A stretch of DNA of 64,000 nucleotides from positions 186,001 to 250,000 of the forward strand of contig NZ_JAAQPI010000012.1 of assembly GCF_011683955.1 (NCBI RefSeq), read 5' to 3'. Source of the DNA: Pseudomaricurvus alkylphenolicus. Lineage in GTDB: Bacteria > Pseudomonadota > Gammaproteobacteria > Pseudomonadales > Cellvibrionaceae. Under the pieces are notes generated by a model. The model did no database searches and was not told the origin of the DNA. It saw only the letters and a list, made by a program, of their open reading frames with translations. Positions 1 to 8,236 of the stretch are shown here, piece by piece; the first letter of the stretch is position 1, and the number at the start of each line of letters is the position of its first letter. The position numbers and the translations under genes were made by a program.

Positions 1-76
1 CTTGACAGAAGTATCATTAGCACTGCATGTAGTTTTTGAGCTTTGACGGCTTTAAGACATATCCAGGTATGCATAA

Positions 77-1093
77 TTAGACCCCAAGCACGGTTCTGCT
101 CCTGCTTCCAAGGAGCAGTCTACCTAGTGATAGAATTTGGACACAGGCCACACTGACCAGTGCAACCAACAATATATATATCCAGAGTTCACCTGGAAAA
201 TGACTGGGAAGCCCTATTACCGGCAAACCCAATTTCAGGGCTGCAAGTACATAACCATGTATAAAGAAAATCCCAAAACTCAGATCGCCAAGCTTTCGAA
301 AACTGCTCCTGACCTGCTGGTCGAATTTGAATAATGAAACCAGCAATACGGGTATAAATAGTATTTTGAACAAAAAGATGAAGTGTACTTGCTCTCGAAA
401 ATAAATGATGTTCATCGAGAAGCATAAAATTGATGCCCCCCAGAAAAATACAACTGACTTTCGAAAGAAATCCATGAACTCATCATGAAACTTACCAACC
501 ACCATTCCAAGCCAATACACTGAAAACAAGTAAAGCGCTTTTGATGGAACCGACGCGAACAACGGATCACCTATCATTGCCTGTAATCCACTTCTGCCTA
601 ATAAAGCCGAAAGCAGCAGAAATACGGGCAACAATAAATACACTTTTGGCCTTTTATCCAACCATAACAATACTGGCGCCAGCAAATAGAATAAGCTAAT
701 CGTTGGTACAAACCAAAATGGCGCCAAATGCTTGCCGGTAATAAGGAAAGCTAATGCTTGCTGCCACTTCTGGTATTCATAAAGGTACTCAGGTACATCT
801 TGACGAATTAAGTAGATCGATGCGTACAAGGCAGGGATAGAGAGAATCAGGTAAGGTAAGATGACGTTTTTGAGTTTGTTAATATAGTATTTCTTCAATG
901 TCACCTTTGCGGACAGATGCTGAAACAATAGTCCTGCGATAAAAAAGAACCAAATTGAAGACTGGTTAAACAAGGTGTCAAATAGCTTGTATTCAATAGC
1001 AGATGCATCCCAATCTAACGAGTGAATACAATGCGCACCAACAATACCAACAATAGCAAGACCGCGAAAGCTATGTACGTGAGATAAAAACAT
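77..1093 (-). CDS. Acyltransferase family 3 (OafA/YrhL-like) membrane protein
   Basis: Integral inner-membrane protein of 338 residues, expected to move an acyl (usually acetyl) group onto a sugar of the surface polysaccharide. Seen: the family N-terminal signature around residues 7-21 (HSFRGLAIVGIVGAH, with the conserved arginine and histidine) and about ten hydrophobic segments separated by short basic loops. The length is normal for the family. The start is an ATG. It is the last gene of the long minus-strand polysaccharide operon, 4 bp after the sulfotransferase gene, so a decorating role on the same polymer is the natural inference. The acyl donor and target sugar cannot be read from the sequence. 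The first 76 bases of the window, beyond its stop codon, hold nothing I can identify. Confidence 0.85.
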   Translation of the reverse strand: MFLSHVHSFRGLAIVGIVGAHCIHSLDWDASAIEYKLFDTLFNQSSIWFFFIAGLLFQHLSAKVTLKKYYINKLKNVILPYLILSIPALYASIYLIRQDVPEYLYEYQKWQQALAFLITGKHLAPFWFVPTISLFYLLAPVLLWLDKRPKVYLLLPVFLLLSALLGRSGLQAMIGDPLFASVPSKALYLFSVYWLGMVVGKFHDEFMDFFRKSVVFFWGASILCFSMNIIYFREQVHFIFLFKILFIPVLLVSLFKFDQQVRSSFRKLGDLSFGIFFIHGYVLAALKLGLPVIGLPSHFPGELWIYILLVALVSVACVQILSLGRLLLGSRSRTVLGV

Positions 1094-1097
1094 GGTC

Positions 1098-1862
1098 TTA
1101 TACTCTTTGCTCTGCTGTGACGCAAACTGAATCCTTGGGACTCACTACTCTATAATCCTTATCGTATCCGAATGTATCGAAATCCGGCTTAAAACGAGTA
1201 TAGATTTGATCGGATACCTCAGGGCTCAAATATTCCGCCAACTTCCCCCTACGTGACCTATTTTCCTGTGGTAGAGCAACATCCGAGAGACCAATTGCGC
1301 TCAATATGTCGCGCAGCTCGTCATCCATATCCATTTCCATGTATAGCAACCTATTTACCACCAAATTGTCCTTGTGACTGATAGCTTCGGTTTGCAATTG
1401 AGTAATATGAACCCAATCATGAAGAGAACTGGGCTGAGGAAGCTTCTTCAGCACTTCTCCGATGGACAAGTGCTGGAGTGACTTTAGATACTTCCAGGAA
1501 GAAATGAATTTATCATAGGGGTTACGAACTATTGCAAACCTGTCACACTCATAGAAGAAGTCCGGATACTTAGACGCGATAAAATCGAGGGGCCTAAAAG
1601 GTACTCCAGCTCTCGATCTCAAGCGATAGAGCAACGTTGATGCACTATTTAGTTCGTAAACATTGTTTTCCTGCTTTATTGGTGTTTTTCCGTACGGGAA
1701 AAGTGCCTCCCTCACGCAAATCACACGATTGTTTGGGTCTTCCAATTCAGCAAGAGAAGTTCTGGGGTGAACATAGTAAATAGCGCCTCTCTCCTTCAGA
1801 ACACTCTCCAAGGATGTTCCGGCACATTTCGCCTTTTTTATCCAGATAATTTTCTTATTCAT
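1098..1862 (-). CDS. Sulfotransferase family protein (Sulfotransfer_2-like)
   Basis: Predicted PAPS-dependent carbohydrate sulfotransferase of 254 residues. Seen: a 5'-phosphosulfate-binding loop near the N-terminus (KKAKCAGTSLESVL, residues 9-22) and a 3'-phosphate-binding segment RNPYDKFISSW at 113-123, in the order and spacing typical of the superfamily. It has no signal peptide or membrane segment, so it should act in the cytoplasm on lipid-linked or nucleotide-activated sugar. It sits 7 bp downstream of a second sulfotransferase gene and 4 bp upstream of the acyltransferase gene, inside the same operon. Inference: the polysaccharide is sulfated. The sulfated sugar and position are unknown. 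Confidence 0.8.
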   Translation of the reverse strand: MNKKIIWIKKAKCAGTSLESVLKERGAIYYVHPRTSLAELEDPNNRVICVREALFPYGKTPIKQENNVYELNSASTLLYRLRSRAGVPFRPLDFIASKYPDFFYECDRFAIVRNPYDKFISSWKYLKSLQHLSIGEVLKKLPQPSSLHDWVHITQLQTEAISHKDNLVVNRLLYMEMDMDDELRDILSAIGLSDVALPQENRSRRGKLAEYLSPEVSDQIYTRFKPDFDTFGYDKDYRVVSPKDSVCVTAEQRV

Positions 1863-1869
1863 GAATCAC

Positions 1870-2712
1870 CTAGAGGTATTCTTTATAGAAAACGCCAAAC
1901 TGGTTTCGAAGGTTTCTTTGATCTTCACAGAACTGATGTTTTAGCGATGCTCGTACATCTGGCTCAAGTTTGGGGATGGGTTTCGTTATAAGGCGCTTTG
2001 CCGCATTTTTGACAGATTCCGGCAAGAGATCACTTGCAGCATTTGCAACATTGGAGCGGATGAGAAACCTTCCCATAGCCCCATAGTCTCGACTCGAATT
2101 TTCGTGCCTGTTCTCCTGCAATTTTTGCTCCGGAACACCGATAAATTGCTCGCAAACATTCACGCTATGGCTCTGATCCCTGATGAAGTCCTCAAACTTA
2201 AGAATCAAGAAGCTTTCTTTTGGGTTGTATTTGACGAACGAACAGAGCTGTTCAAAATAAAGACTGGTTTCAATATAGAGCGGATCTCTACGAATGGCAT
2301 CAAGAAAATCCAATGTCTCATATCCAAACTTTCTGTTATGCCAGTAATTGGAGTACATTCGGCTCACTGGGTCTCTTATCAGATAGATGTATTTGGCTTC
2401 TGGATGATCTTCAGAGATTTTCGAGGCAACCTCCTTAAGCCTTTGGCGACCCGGCTTGAATTGCAATGACGCATCAGTGAGTGGTTGCATGGAATAGGTT
2501 GTCGAAGCATCCACGCAGACACGCTCGGGGTATTCAAACTTCGAAAGATACCAATCTTTACCACGCTCAAAGTTAACTGAGTAGAAATTCGGTTCTTTGG
2601 GTTCTGAAACGCAGACATTATCATTCTGACCAAGCAAAGCGGCTAACGTCGTTGTTCCGGCTTTTTGAGCGCCAAGAACAAACACCATGTTGTCCATCAC
2701 ATCTTTTTTCAT
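1870..2712 (-). CDS. Sulfotransferase domain protein (Sulfotransfer_1/3-like)
   Basis: Second predicted PAPS-dependent sulfotransferase, 280 residues. Seen: 5'-phosphosulfate loop GAQKAGTTTL at 14-23 and 3'-phosphate motif RDPVSRMYSNYWH at 113-125. This is a different branch from the neighbouring sulfotransferase, so the two probably modify different positions or sugars rather than being recent duplicates. ATG codons at residues 1, 6 and 9 are all possible starts and none has a strong ribosome-binding site; the longest is given. It follows the GT-A-like gene by 12 bp in the polysaccharide operon. No signal peptide, so cytoplasmic action is expected. Confidence 0.82.
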   Translation of the reverse strand: MKKDVMDNMVFVLGAQKAGTTTLAALLGQNDNVCVSEPKEPNFYSVNFERGKDWYLSKFEYPERVCVDASTTYSMQPLTDASLQFKPGRQRLKEVASKISEDHPEAKYIYLIRDPVSRMYSNYWHNRKFGYETLDFLDAIRRDPLYIETSLYFEQLCSFVKYNPKESFLILKFEDFIRDQSHSVNVCEQFIGVPEQKLQENRHENSSRDYGAMGRFLIRSNVANAASDLLPESVKNAAKRLITKPIPKLEPDVRASLKHQFCEDQRNLRNQFGVFYKEYL

Positions 2713-2724
2713 TAATTAAATCTG

Positions 2725-3648
2725 CTATATTTCTTCAAGATCAACATTCTTCAACGACTTAATCAGCCTTTTGGATAATTTCAAATACAAGTCACGATCG
2801 AAACGGTTCGAGCCAATAAAGTGACACAGTCTGGAACTGGAATACTCTTCACTCTGATCCCCCTTATAAAAGGGATAATGTTCAAATGGAAGTACGTAGG
2901 CGTTATCCATTGATGCAATTAGGTAATTTGAAGCCACTTGCTCGCCACCCCATTCACCCCATTTCTGTGCACCGATATGAGATTCCATTTCGCGACTATA
3001 GTCCACTAATTGTTGCATGCGTACGCCATTCTTGGCAAAACCCGTAAATGCGGCGCACCCTCTGACGTATAATCGATTCGCAGCATTTTCAAACTGGCCC
3101 ATGGCCTGCTCTGCTTTAACTTGGACATGGCTTTGCGTCCAACCTTTGACGACTTCAGCCAATTCCGTCATAGATACAACCTTGGCGGTGGGATTTGCCA
3201 CCAATGTAAACGACCTCCCTTTTTTGACACAATCTATAACATCCACAGGTTCGTTCAGCGTCAATGTGTCCGCATCCAATTGGATTACATAGCTGTCGTC
3301 CAGATGATTGACAATAGTGGTCAGCCTTTCCCAACACCCTCCCTTGGGCAATCGTTCATCACGGACCTCATCAATAGGGAGAATCGAGACTTCCGGTACG
3401 CAACTACGAAGCACCTGACATCCTTTCTCAGAAATATGATCAGATACTACGATAATTCTTTTGGGAGACAGGAAACGACAGAATGAGGCTAGTGCCAGCA
3501 AATACATATTAATGTCGGCTTCTTGTAGCTGAGTTACCAAACTGAAGGTGGAGCTTCGATCGAGTTTGACATTCGCACATTGCCTGACAGCACGGGTCAA
3601 CAGATTGAAACGCTTTGTCTTCAGTTGTTTGCGAGCATTGTAGAACAT
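2725..3648 (-). CDS. Putative glycosyltransferase-like protein with a DXD motif
   Basis: Protein of 307 residues that I cannot assign firmly to a named family. Seen: alternating beta/alpha predicted texture and a DAD (DXD-type) motif at residues 125-127 in the context QLDADTLT, which in GT-A glycosyltransferases binds the metal and the nucleotide sugar. There is also a preceding segment (around 100-112) with an invariant-looking tryptophan. No membrane segments. It sits between the second deacetylase and the two sulfotransferases in the polysaccharide operon, which supports a sugar-transfer or sugar-modification job. It could equally be an inactive GT-A fold. Confidence 0.55.
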   Translation of the reverse strand: MFYNARKQLKTKRFNLLTRAVRQCANVKLDRSSTFSLVTQLQEADINMYLLALASFCRFLSPKRIIVVSDHISEKGCQVLRSCVPEVSILPIDEVRDERLPKGGCWERLTTIVNHLDDSYVIQLDADTLTLNEPVDVIDCVKKGRSFTLVANPTAKVVSMTELAEVVKGWTQSHVQVKAEQAMGQFENAANRLYVRGCAAFTGFAKNGVRMQQLVDYSREMESHIGAQKWGEWGGEQVASNYLIASMDNAYVLPFEHYPFYKGDQSEEYSSSRLCHFIGSNRFDRDLYLKLSKRLIKSLKNVDLEEI

Positions 3649-3693
3649 GGTTCCCCCTACCTTCGATCTTCTACACAGTCAATTGCTATAGTC

Positions 3694-4635
3694 TTATTGG
3701 GCATTGTGAGTATTCTTCAATAGTCGATACAGAAATTTTGATGGATGTTTATCCCATGGCGTAAATCTCGGCAATCTGAACATATCAGTGGTGGACGACG
3801 CCGCTCCCCAGTTTGTAGCTACGGCACCGGTAAAGCCCGAGGATCGGACGATATCTACATGTGTGTTATCAAAGTCTTCGGTATAGCGTCCGTTTGGATA
3901 GGCGAAGAAGTCAACAGGCTTTTGCAGTAGTTCTTCCAGAATCTGTTTGCTGCCCACAATTTCTTTTTTGGCATCGGTCTGCTGTAGTGTATTTAAAATT
4001 GGATGACTCATTGTGTGTGCCCCAACCTCGATATTGAATTCGTCAAGCTGTTGAAGTTGTTTCCGTGACATCATCAATTGCTTATTACAAGGAACTGCGA
4101 ACTCCTCGACGATCTCAACTACCTGCGTCCGTTCCTTTGTAGGTAGGTGTTTGATTTTTTTGATCAAGTGCTTGGCTGCCAGATGCCTGCTATTCGGGGA
4201 AGACATGTCTAGGACACCTAACGAAGCATTTCTGAGATCCCAGGAATCATTCTTACTTGAACGAACCGCCTCAAGAATACGATCATTCCACATAATCCCG
4301 TCGCCAATAAAATCGGTGGCAACGAAAATGGTTGCCGGGATTCCCATTCGCTGCAAAATTGGTACCGCGTGAGTCAGGTTGTCGAGATACCCATCGTCAA
4401 ACGTAATACACGCTGCGTTGGTTGGCAGTCTATTCTCCTGAAGAAGCTCCATCGCTCGCGACAGACTTAGCGGGACAAAATGCTCGCGAATCACCCGCAT
4501 TTGCCTCTCGAACTGCGATATCGTGGGCTCATCTGGATGCAAATAGTCCCATTGTTCAAAGACCTGGTGGTATATGAGTATGGAAAGGCTAGAACCACCG
4601 GTACCTATGACTTTCTTAATAATACTATTAATCAT
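3694..4635 (-). CDS. Polysaccharide deacetylase (NodB/CE4 family)
   Basis: Predicted metal-dependent carbohydrate N-deacetylase, 313 residues. Seen: NodB motif 1 TFDDG at 78-82 (catalytic base and metal aspartates), the metal-binding HxxxH at 207/211, and a FAYPNG segment near 244-249 corresponding to motif 3. The C-terminal part is intact. It overlaps the upstream O-ligase gene by 8 bp, so the two are translationally linked. It is distinct from the XrtA-type deacetylase at 16429-17355, giving this operon two deacetylases. Cytoplasmic or peripheral location is suggested by the absence of a clear signal peptide. Confidence 0.85.
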   Translation of the reverse strand: MINSIIKKVIGTGGSSLSILIYHQVFEQWDYLHPDEPTISQFERQMRVIREHFVPLSLSRAMELLQENRLPTNAACITFDDGYLDNLTHAVPILQRMGIPATIFVATDFIGDGIMWNDRILEAVRSSKNDSWDLRNASLGVLDMSSPNSRHLAAKHLIKKIKHLPTKERTQVVEIVEEFAVPCNKQLMMSRKQLQQLDEFNIEVGAHTMSHPILNTLQQTDAKKEIVGSKQILEELLQKPVDFFAYPNGRYTEDFDNTHVDIVRSSGFTGAVATNWGAASSTTDMFRLPRFTPWDKHPSKFLYRLLKNTHNAQ

Positions 4636-5959
4636 GACACTGTTTCATCATCCGCTGGCCACCGAACTGTTTGGGGTGTTTGGGCAGCATTTCGGTCTTG
4701 TGGGAAGTGGGCAATGCGCGTTCAATTAGTACGCGCATAATCACCGCAATAGCAACCAAATGCCAGGGAAGGTCAAAATAAGAAAGGCTTAAAAATGCAC
4801 CTCCACTGAAATATGCCACCAGACTCACCTTGATCATTCTCGCCAACATGGGCAGTTCCAGCTTGACTCGATCATCCAGTTGGGTCTCCGCACTCCTTCG
4901 TATAACAAACGTCAGGCTCGACCATGTCAATTTGAGTATCAATATAAAGAGTATAAATCCTATCCAGCCGTGATCCGCAAGGACACTGAAGTATATACTG
5001 TGCGCTACGAAAACGCCGATAGCATCCGGGTTGTAAATGTAGTAAGTTGCTTTAGACCAAGAGTTAAACCCCCCCCCCAGAAAACGATCATTTGCCACAT
5101 TAATACTGTATTCCCAAGCATCGATTCTAGACATCGCGGAAGGGTCATTTTCGTAGTCCGCTATGCTATTCATCCTATCGTGCCAGCTTTGCGGCATAAG
5201 TATGGCTCCGATACCGAGAACAAAGCCCAGAACGATACCGCTGATCAATTTGGTATTACTTTGCCACCAAAAGTAGGCCGCAACTGCTGCCAGTGCAACT
5301 AAGGCCCCTCGCGATTGAGATCCAACGGCGGATGCCAGGCTGAGTACAGTTGCTACAAGCATGAGATGCCGCAGCCATTTCTTTTTCTCAGACCACCACA
5401 GATAATACATCAAGGGTATAATCATCAGAGTCGCCAGCCCTAACGCATTGTTCTCCCGGATAAAGCTGCCCTCTGGACCATAAACGCGGAATCCTCCTCC
5501 CGTCGTGATGGTAAAAAGCCCTCCTTTGATACTGTAGAAGCCAATAGAAAGCGTAATTACCCATATGAGCCACTTGAGGCGATATTCGCTCGTGATTAGC
5601 ATCACTGTCAGAAACGTCACGAGCTGAATCTTGACAACCCTTGAGTAGTAATCAAATGCAGCGTCACCGTTAATGGCAAACATAGTTGACAGCGTCATCC
5701 AGAACAGAAAGAACACCCAGATAACCACGGTTTTATTCATCGGTAAGGTCTTCTTTTCATTGCTGAAAAGTAGCGCTACGAGTAGAGTCAGAGCAACTAT
5801 TTGAGCAAAAGGCATTGTATATGCAAACCCCCACGTGAGCCGGTGGGGATTCATATAGCTCAACCATGCCCAAGCAAGGATGCCAATCCAAGGCCGTTTA
5901 AGAATAAAGGGCAACACTCCAAAAACAAGTGCTGTCACCAGGATGTCACGCACGGACAT
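4628..5959 (-). CDS. Exosortase-A-associated O-glycosylation ligase / Wzy-like polymerase
   Basis: Polytopic inner-membrane protein of 443 residues with about ten to twelve membrane spans, belonging to the O-antigen ligase/polymerase superfamily. The opening segment (RPWIGILAWAWLSYMNPHR, about residues 22-40) is characteristic of the 'putative O-glycosylation ligase, exosortase A-associated' group. Family role: joins lipid-linked glycan to protein or polymerises repeat units at the periplasmic face; which one is not established. The residues 295-297 (Gly-Gly-Gly in FLGGGFNSW) are encoded by a run of ten G, a possible slippage hotspot; the frame is open in this copy. It starts 23 bp after the epimerase gene and overlaps the following deacetylase gene. 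Confidence 0.83.
   Translation of the reverse strand: MSVRDILVTALVFGVLPFILKRPWIGILAWAWLSYMNPHRLTWGFAYTMPFAQIVALTLLVALLFSNEKKTLPMNKTVVIWVFFLFWMTLSTMFAINGDAAFDYYSRVVKIQLVTFLTVMLITSEYRLKWLIWVITLSIGFYSIKGGLFTITTGGGFRVYGPEGSFIRENNALGLATLMIIPLMYYLWWSEKKKWLRHLMLVATVLSLASAVGSQSRGALVALAAVAAYFWWQSNTKLISGIVLGFVLGIGAILMPQSWHDRMNSIADYENDPSAMSRIDAWEYSINVANDRFLGGGFNSWSKATYYIYNPDAIGVFVAHSIYFSVLADHGWIGFILFILILKLTWSSLTFVIRRSAETQLDDRVKLELPMLARMIKVSLVAYFSGGAFLSLSYFDLPWHLVAIAVIMRVLIERALPTSHKTEMLPKHPKQFGGQRMMKQCHD
5069..5078 (-). repeat. G10 homopolymer inside the O-ligase gene
   Basis: Ten consecutive C on the plus strand, i.e. G10 on the coding strand, encoding the last base of Leu294 and Gly295-297 of the O-ligase/Wzy-like protein. 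It is the longest homopolymer I noticed in a gene in this window. Loss or gain of one G would shift the frame about two thirds of the way through the protein. The assembled frame is intact. Confidence 0.9.
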
Positions 5960-5982
5960 TCTCCCAAGGCCATAGAATAGCC

Positions 5983-6999
5983 CTATACATTTTTGTATTC
6001 TCTAAACCAGGTTACGAACTTGGCTATTCCGTCATAGATATCAGTTACAGGTTGATATCCCAGTTCAGCTGTTGTTTCATCGATATTTGCACAGGTCAGC
6101 GGTACATCCCCTGCCTGCATGGGGAATTGCAGCTGCTCTGCCTTCTTGCCACACGCCTTCTCAATTGCATCAATAAACACGCAGAGTTCAACCGCATTAT
6201 TGTTGCCCAGGTTGTACACGCGAAAAGGCGGCAGATCATAGACAAAATCCGGTGAAGAAGCTTTATCTGGAACACTTTTACGCGGTACTTTCTCCGCTGC
6301 CAAAAGAATTCCTCCGACAATGTCATCTACATAAGTAAAGTCACGTTTCATCTTGCCGTGGTTAAAGACTTTGATTGGCCTGCCCGCCAGTATCGCGTCT
6401 GTAAACAGCCATGGAGCCATATCCGGGCGCCCTGCCGGTCCATATACAGTGAAAAATCTCAGTCCAGTCATTGGTATCTGATAGAGATGCGAATAAGAAT
6501 GAGCCATCAGCTCATTTGAGCGTTTGGTGGCCGCATATAAAGACACTGGTTTGTCAGCCCTCTCCGATATAGAAAATGGTGCTGTTGCATCACTTCCGTA
6601 GACAGAGCTTGAAGAGGCAAAAACCAGATGTTCTATGTCTGCATGGCGACAGCCTTCCAGAACGGTCATCATCCCTACAAGATTACTATCCAAATAGCTG
6701 TAGGGCGAATCGATGGAATAACGAACGCCGGCCTGTGCTGCCAAATGTATGACGACTTTGATTTCAGTATTTCTAAACAAATCCGCCATTTTATCGCGAT
6801 CAGCTATATCCAGCTTGACAAACTGAAAGCTCGAATAAGCTCTGAGCTTATCGAGACGATACTGCTTTAGAGAACTGTCGTAGTATTCATTTAGATTGTC
6901 GATCCCCAAGACCGTTTTGCCCTGTTGCAGGAGTCGCTCCGCTGTAGCCATACCTATAAAGCCGGCTACACCAGTTACGAGGTATTCGACACTTTTCAT
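5983..6999 (-). CDS. NAD-dependent epimerase (UDP-glucuronate 4-epimerase-like)
   Basis: Extended short-chain dehydrogenase/reductase of 338 residues. Seen: NAD-binding GxxGxxG (G10, G13, G16), an SSSVYG segment around 130-135 supplying the catalytic Ser/Thr, and YxxxK at 155/159. The N-terminal NLNEYYDSSLKQYRL pattern is typical of UDP-glucuronate/UDP-glucose 4-epimerases. Expected to interconvert UDP-glucuronate and UDP-galacturonate, or a related pair, in the cytoplasm as precursor for the exopolysaccharide. It lies between a glycosyltransferase gene (22 bp upstream) and the O-ligase gene (23 bp downstream) in one operon. Exact substrate is inferred from similarity only. Confidence 0.85.
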   Translation of the reverse strand: MKSVEYLVTGVAGFIGMATAERLLQQGKTVLGIDNLNEYYDSSLKQYRLDKLRAYSSFQFVKLDIADRDKMADLFRNTEIKVVIHLAAQAGVRYSIDSPYSYLDSNLVGMMTVLEGCRHADIEHLVFASSSSVYGSDATAPFSISERADKPVSLYAATKRSNELMAHSYSHLYQIPMTGLRFFTVYGPAGRPDMAPWLFTDAILAGRPIKVFNHGKMKRDFTYVDDIVGGILLAAEKVPRKSVPDKASSPDFVYDLPPFRVYNLGNNNAVELCVFIDAIEKACGKKAEQLQFPMQAGDVPLTCANIDETTAELGYQPVTDIYDGIAKFVTWFREYKNV

Positions 7000-7021
7000 T
7001 TTTGCTACCTGATCCTAAGGA

Positions 7022-8236
7022 TTAAACTTGTTTGCAGGCCTGCGAATCACTGCCGACCTTAGTGTTCGAAATGCGTTGGAATATCGAAAGCAGGCCTTTT
7101 ACGGTTTCATCCCAGGAGTAACCCAGTGCATACTCTCTCACCAAGTCTCTATTTGGCGGGTTTCCTTGCATTGCCGATAACGCATTTACAATTTCAGTCG
7201 GGGTTCGATGAGGCAATAGAATGCCTTTCGACTCCTTCTGAACTACCTCCGGTGTGCCTCCGGTAGGAGCCGCGACAACGGGGCAACCACAAGCCATCGC
7301 TTCCAACAGTACGTTTGCCCAGCCTTCGTAACTGGAGGCCAGCACCATATAATCCGCTGCGGAATAGAGTTCCACCAACGCTTCCTGGTTAACCTCGCCC
7401 AGCATTCGGACTCGATCTTCCAATCCAAGATCCGCGATTTGGTTTTTGAGCTCTTGTTCCAGCTCACCTTTTCCTGCGATCAACAATTGGGCTTCAGGAA
7501 TCTTGGACACTGCATCAATGACCAGCTCATGCCCTTTGCGACGGATCAGTCCACCAACGCTGACTACCGTAAGCGCTGTCATACTCCATTTTTTTCGAAG
7601 TTCTTCCCGACCTAAGGGCGTAAAAAAATTGACATCCACTCCATTTCTCATGACATGGATATCGGTTTTGATGGGACCCAGTCCTGCCAACTGATCCTTC
7701 AGCATTTGGCAAACCGTAATATTGGCATCCGCTGCATTGGCCGCCCAGAGGATAAGTTTTCTTGGGAGCCAGGATTGACCCAGCAAGTTAACATCACTGC
7801 CGCGAGCTGTTAGGGTTAGCGGTTTACCCAGCAATTTAGCAAACATGGCCACCGCAACGCCGTCGGGGTAGAAATAGTGGCCATCTACAATGTCATAAGT
7901 ATGCTTTGGTATCTTTCTTGCCACCCACAAAATAGAAAGCAACATAAAAAACGGTGTCAGCCAAACACCAACTTTAGGAATAACCAGATAACGAGGATGC
8001 TCCAGTTCGATACCTTGCCTGACTTCCCGCTTGGGCACTCGGCTGTAGGCTCGGTATTTTTTCGAGACAAAAGGTAATTTCGCCAATAACTTTGGAAACC
8101 AAGGGACAGGAGCGATTACCCTGGCAGACACCTCGCCGGACTCAATGAGTTTACGCAGTCGGGCTTCCACAAAAATACCGTGTTGAGGCTGTTCTTGATT
8201 GGGATACAGACTGCTGACAACCAGTAGATTAATCAT
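7022..8236 (-). CDS. Glycosyltransferase family 4 protein
   Basis: GT-B fold retaining glycosyltransferase, 404 residues from the chosen start. Seen: N-terminal SSLYPNQEQPQHGIFVEA pattern of GT4 acceptor domains and a C-terminal nucleotide-sugar-binding EGWANVLLEAMACGCPVVA segment with the EX7E arrangement. The frame is open 23 codons further upstream, but the ATG at 8236 overlaps the previous stop (ATGA), the usual arrangement for translational coupling, so the shorter form is preferred. Cytoplasmic, acting on the lipid-linked repeat unit. Donor and linkage unknown. Confidence 0.87.
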   Translation of the reverse strand: MINLLVVSSLYPNQEQPQHGIFVEARLRKLIESGEVSARVIAPVPWFPKLLAKLPFVSKKYRAYSRVPKREVRQGIELEHPRYLVIPKVGVWLTPFFMLLSILWVARKIPKHTYDIVDGHYFYPDGVAVAMFAKLLGKPLTLTARGSDVNLLGQSWLPRKLILWAANAADANITVCQMLKDQLAGLGPIKTDIHVMRNGVDVNFFTPLGREELRKKWSMTALTVVSVGGLIRRKGHELVIDAVSKIPEAQLLIAGKGELEQELKNQIADLGLEDRVRMLGEVNQEALVELYSAADYMVLASSYEGWANVLLEAMACGCPVVAAPTGGTPEVVQKESKGILLPHRTPTEIVNALSAMQGNPPNRDLVREYALGYSWDETVKGLLSIFQRISNTKVGSDSQACKQV

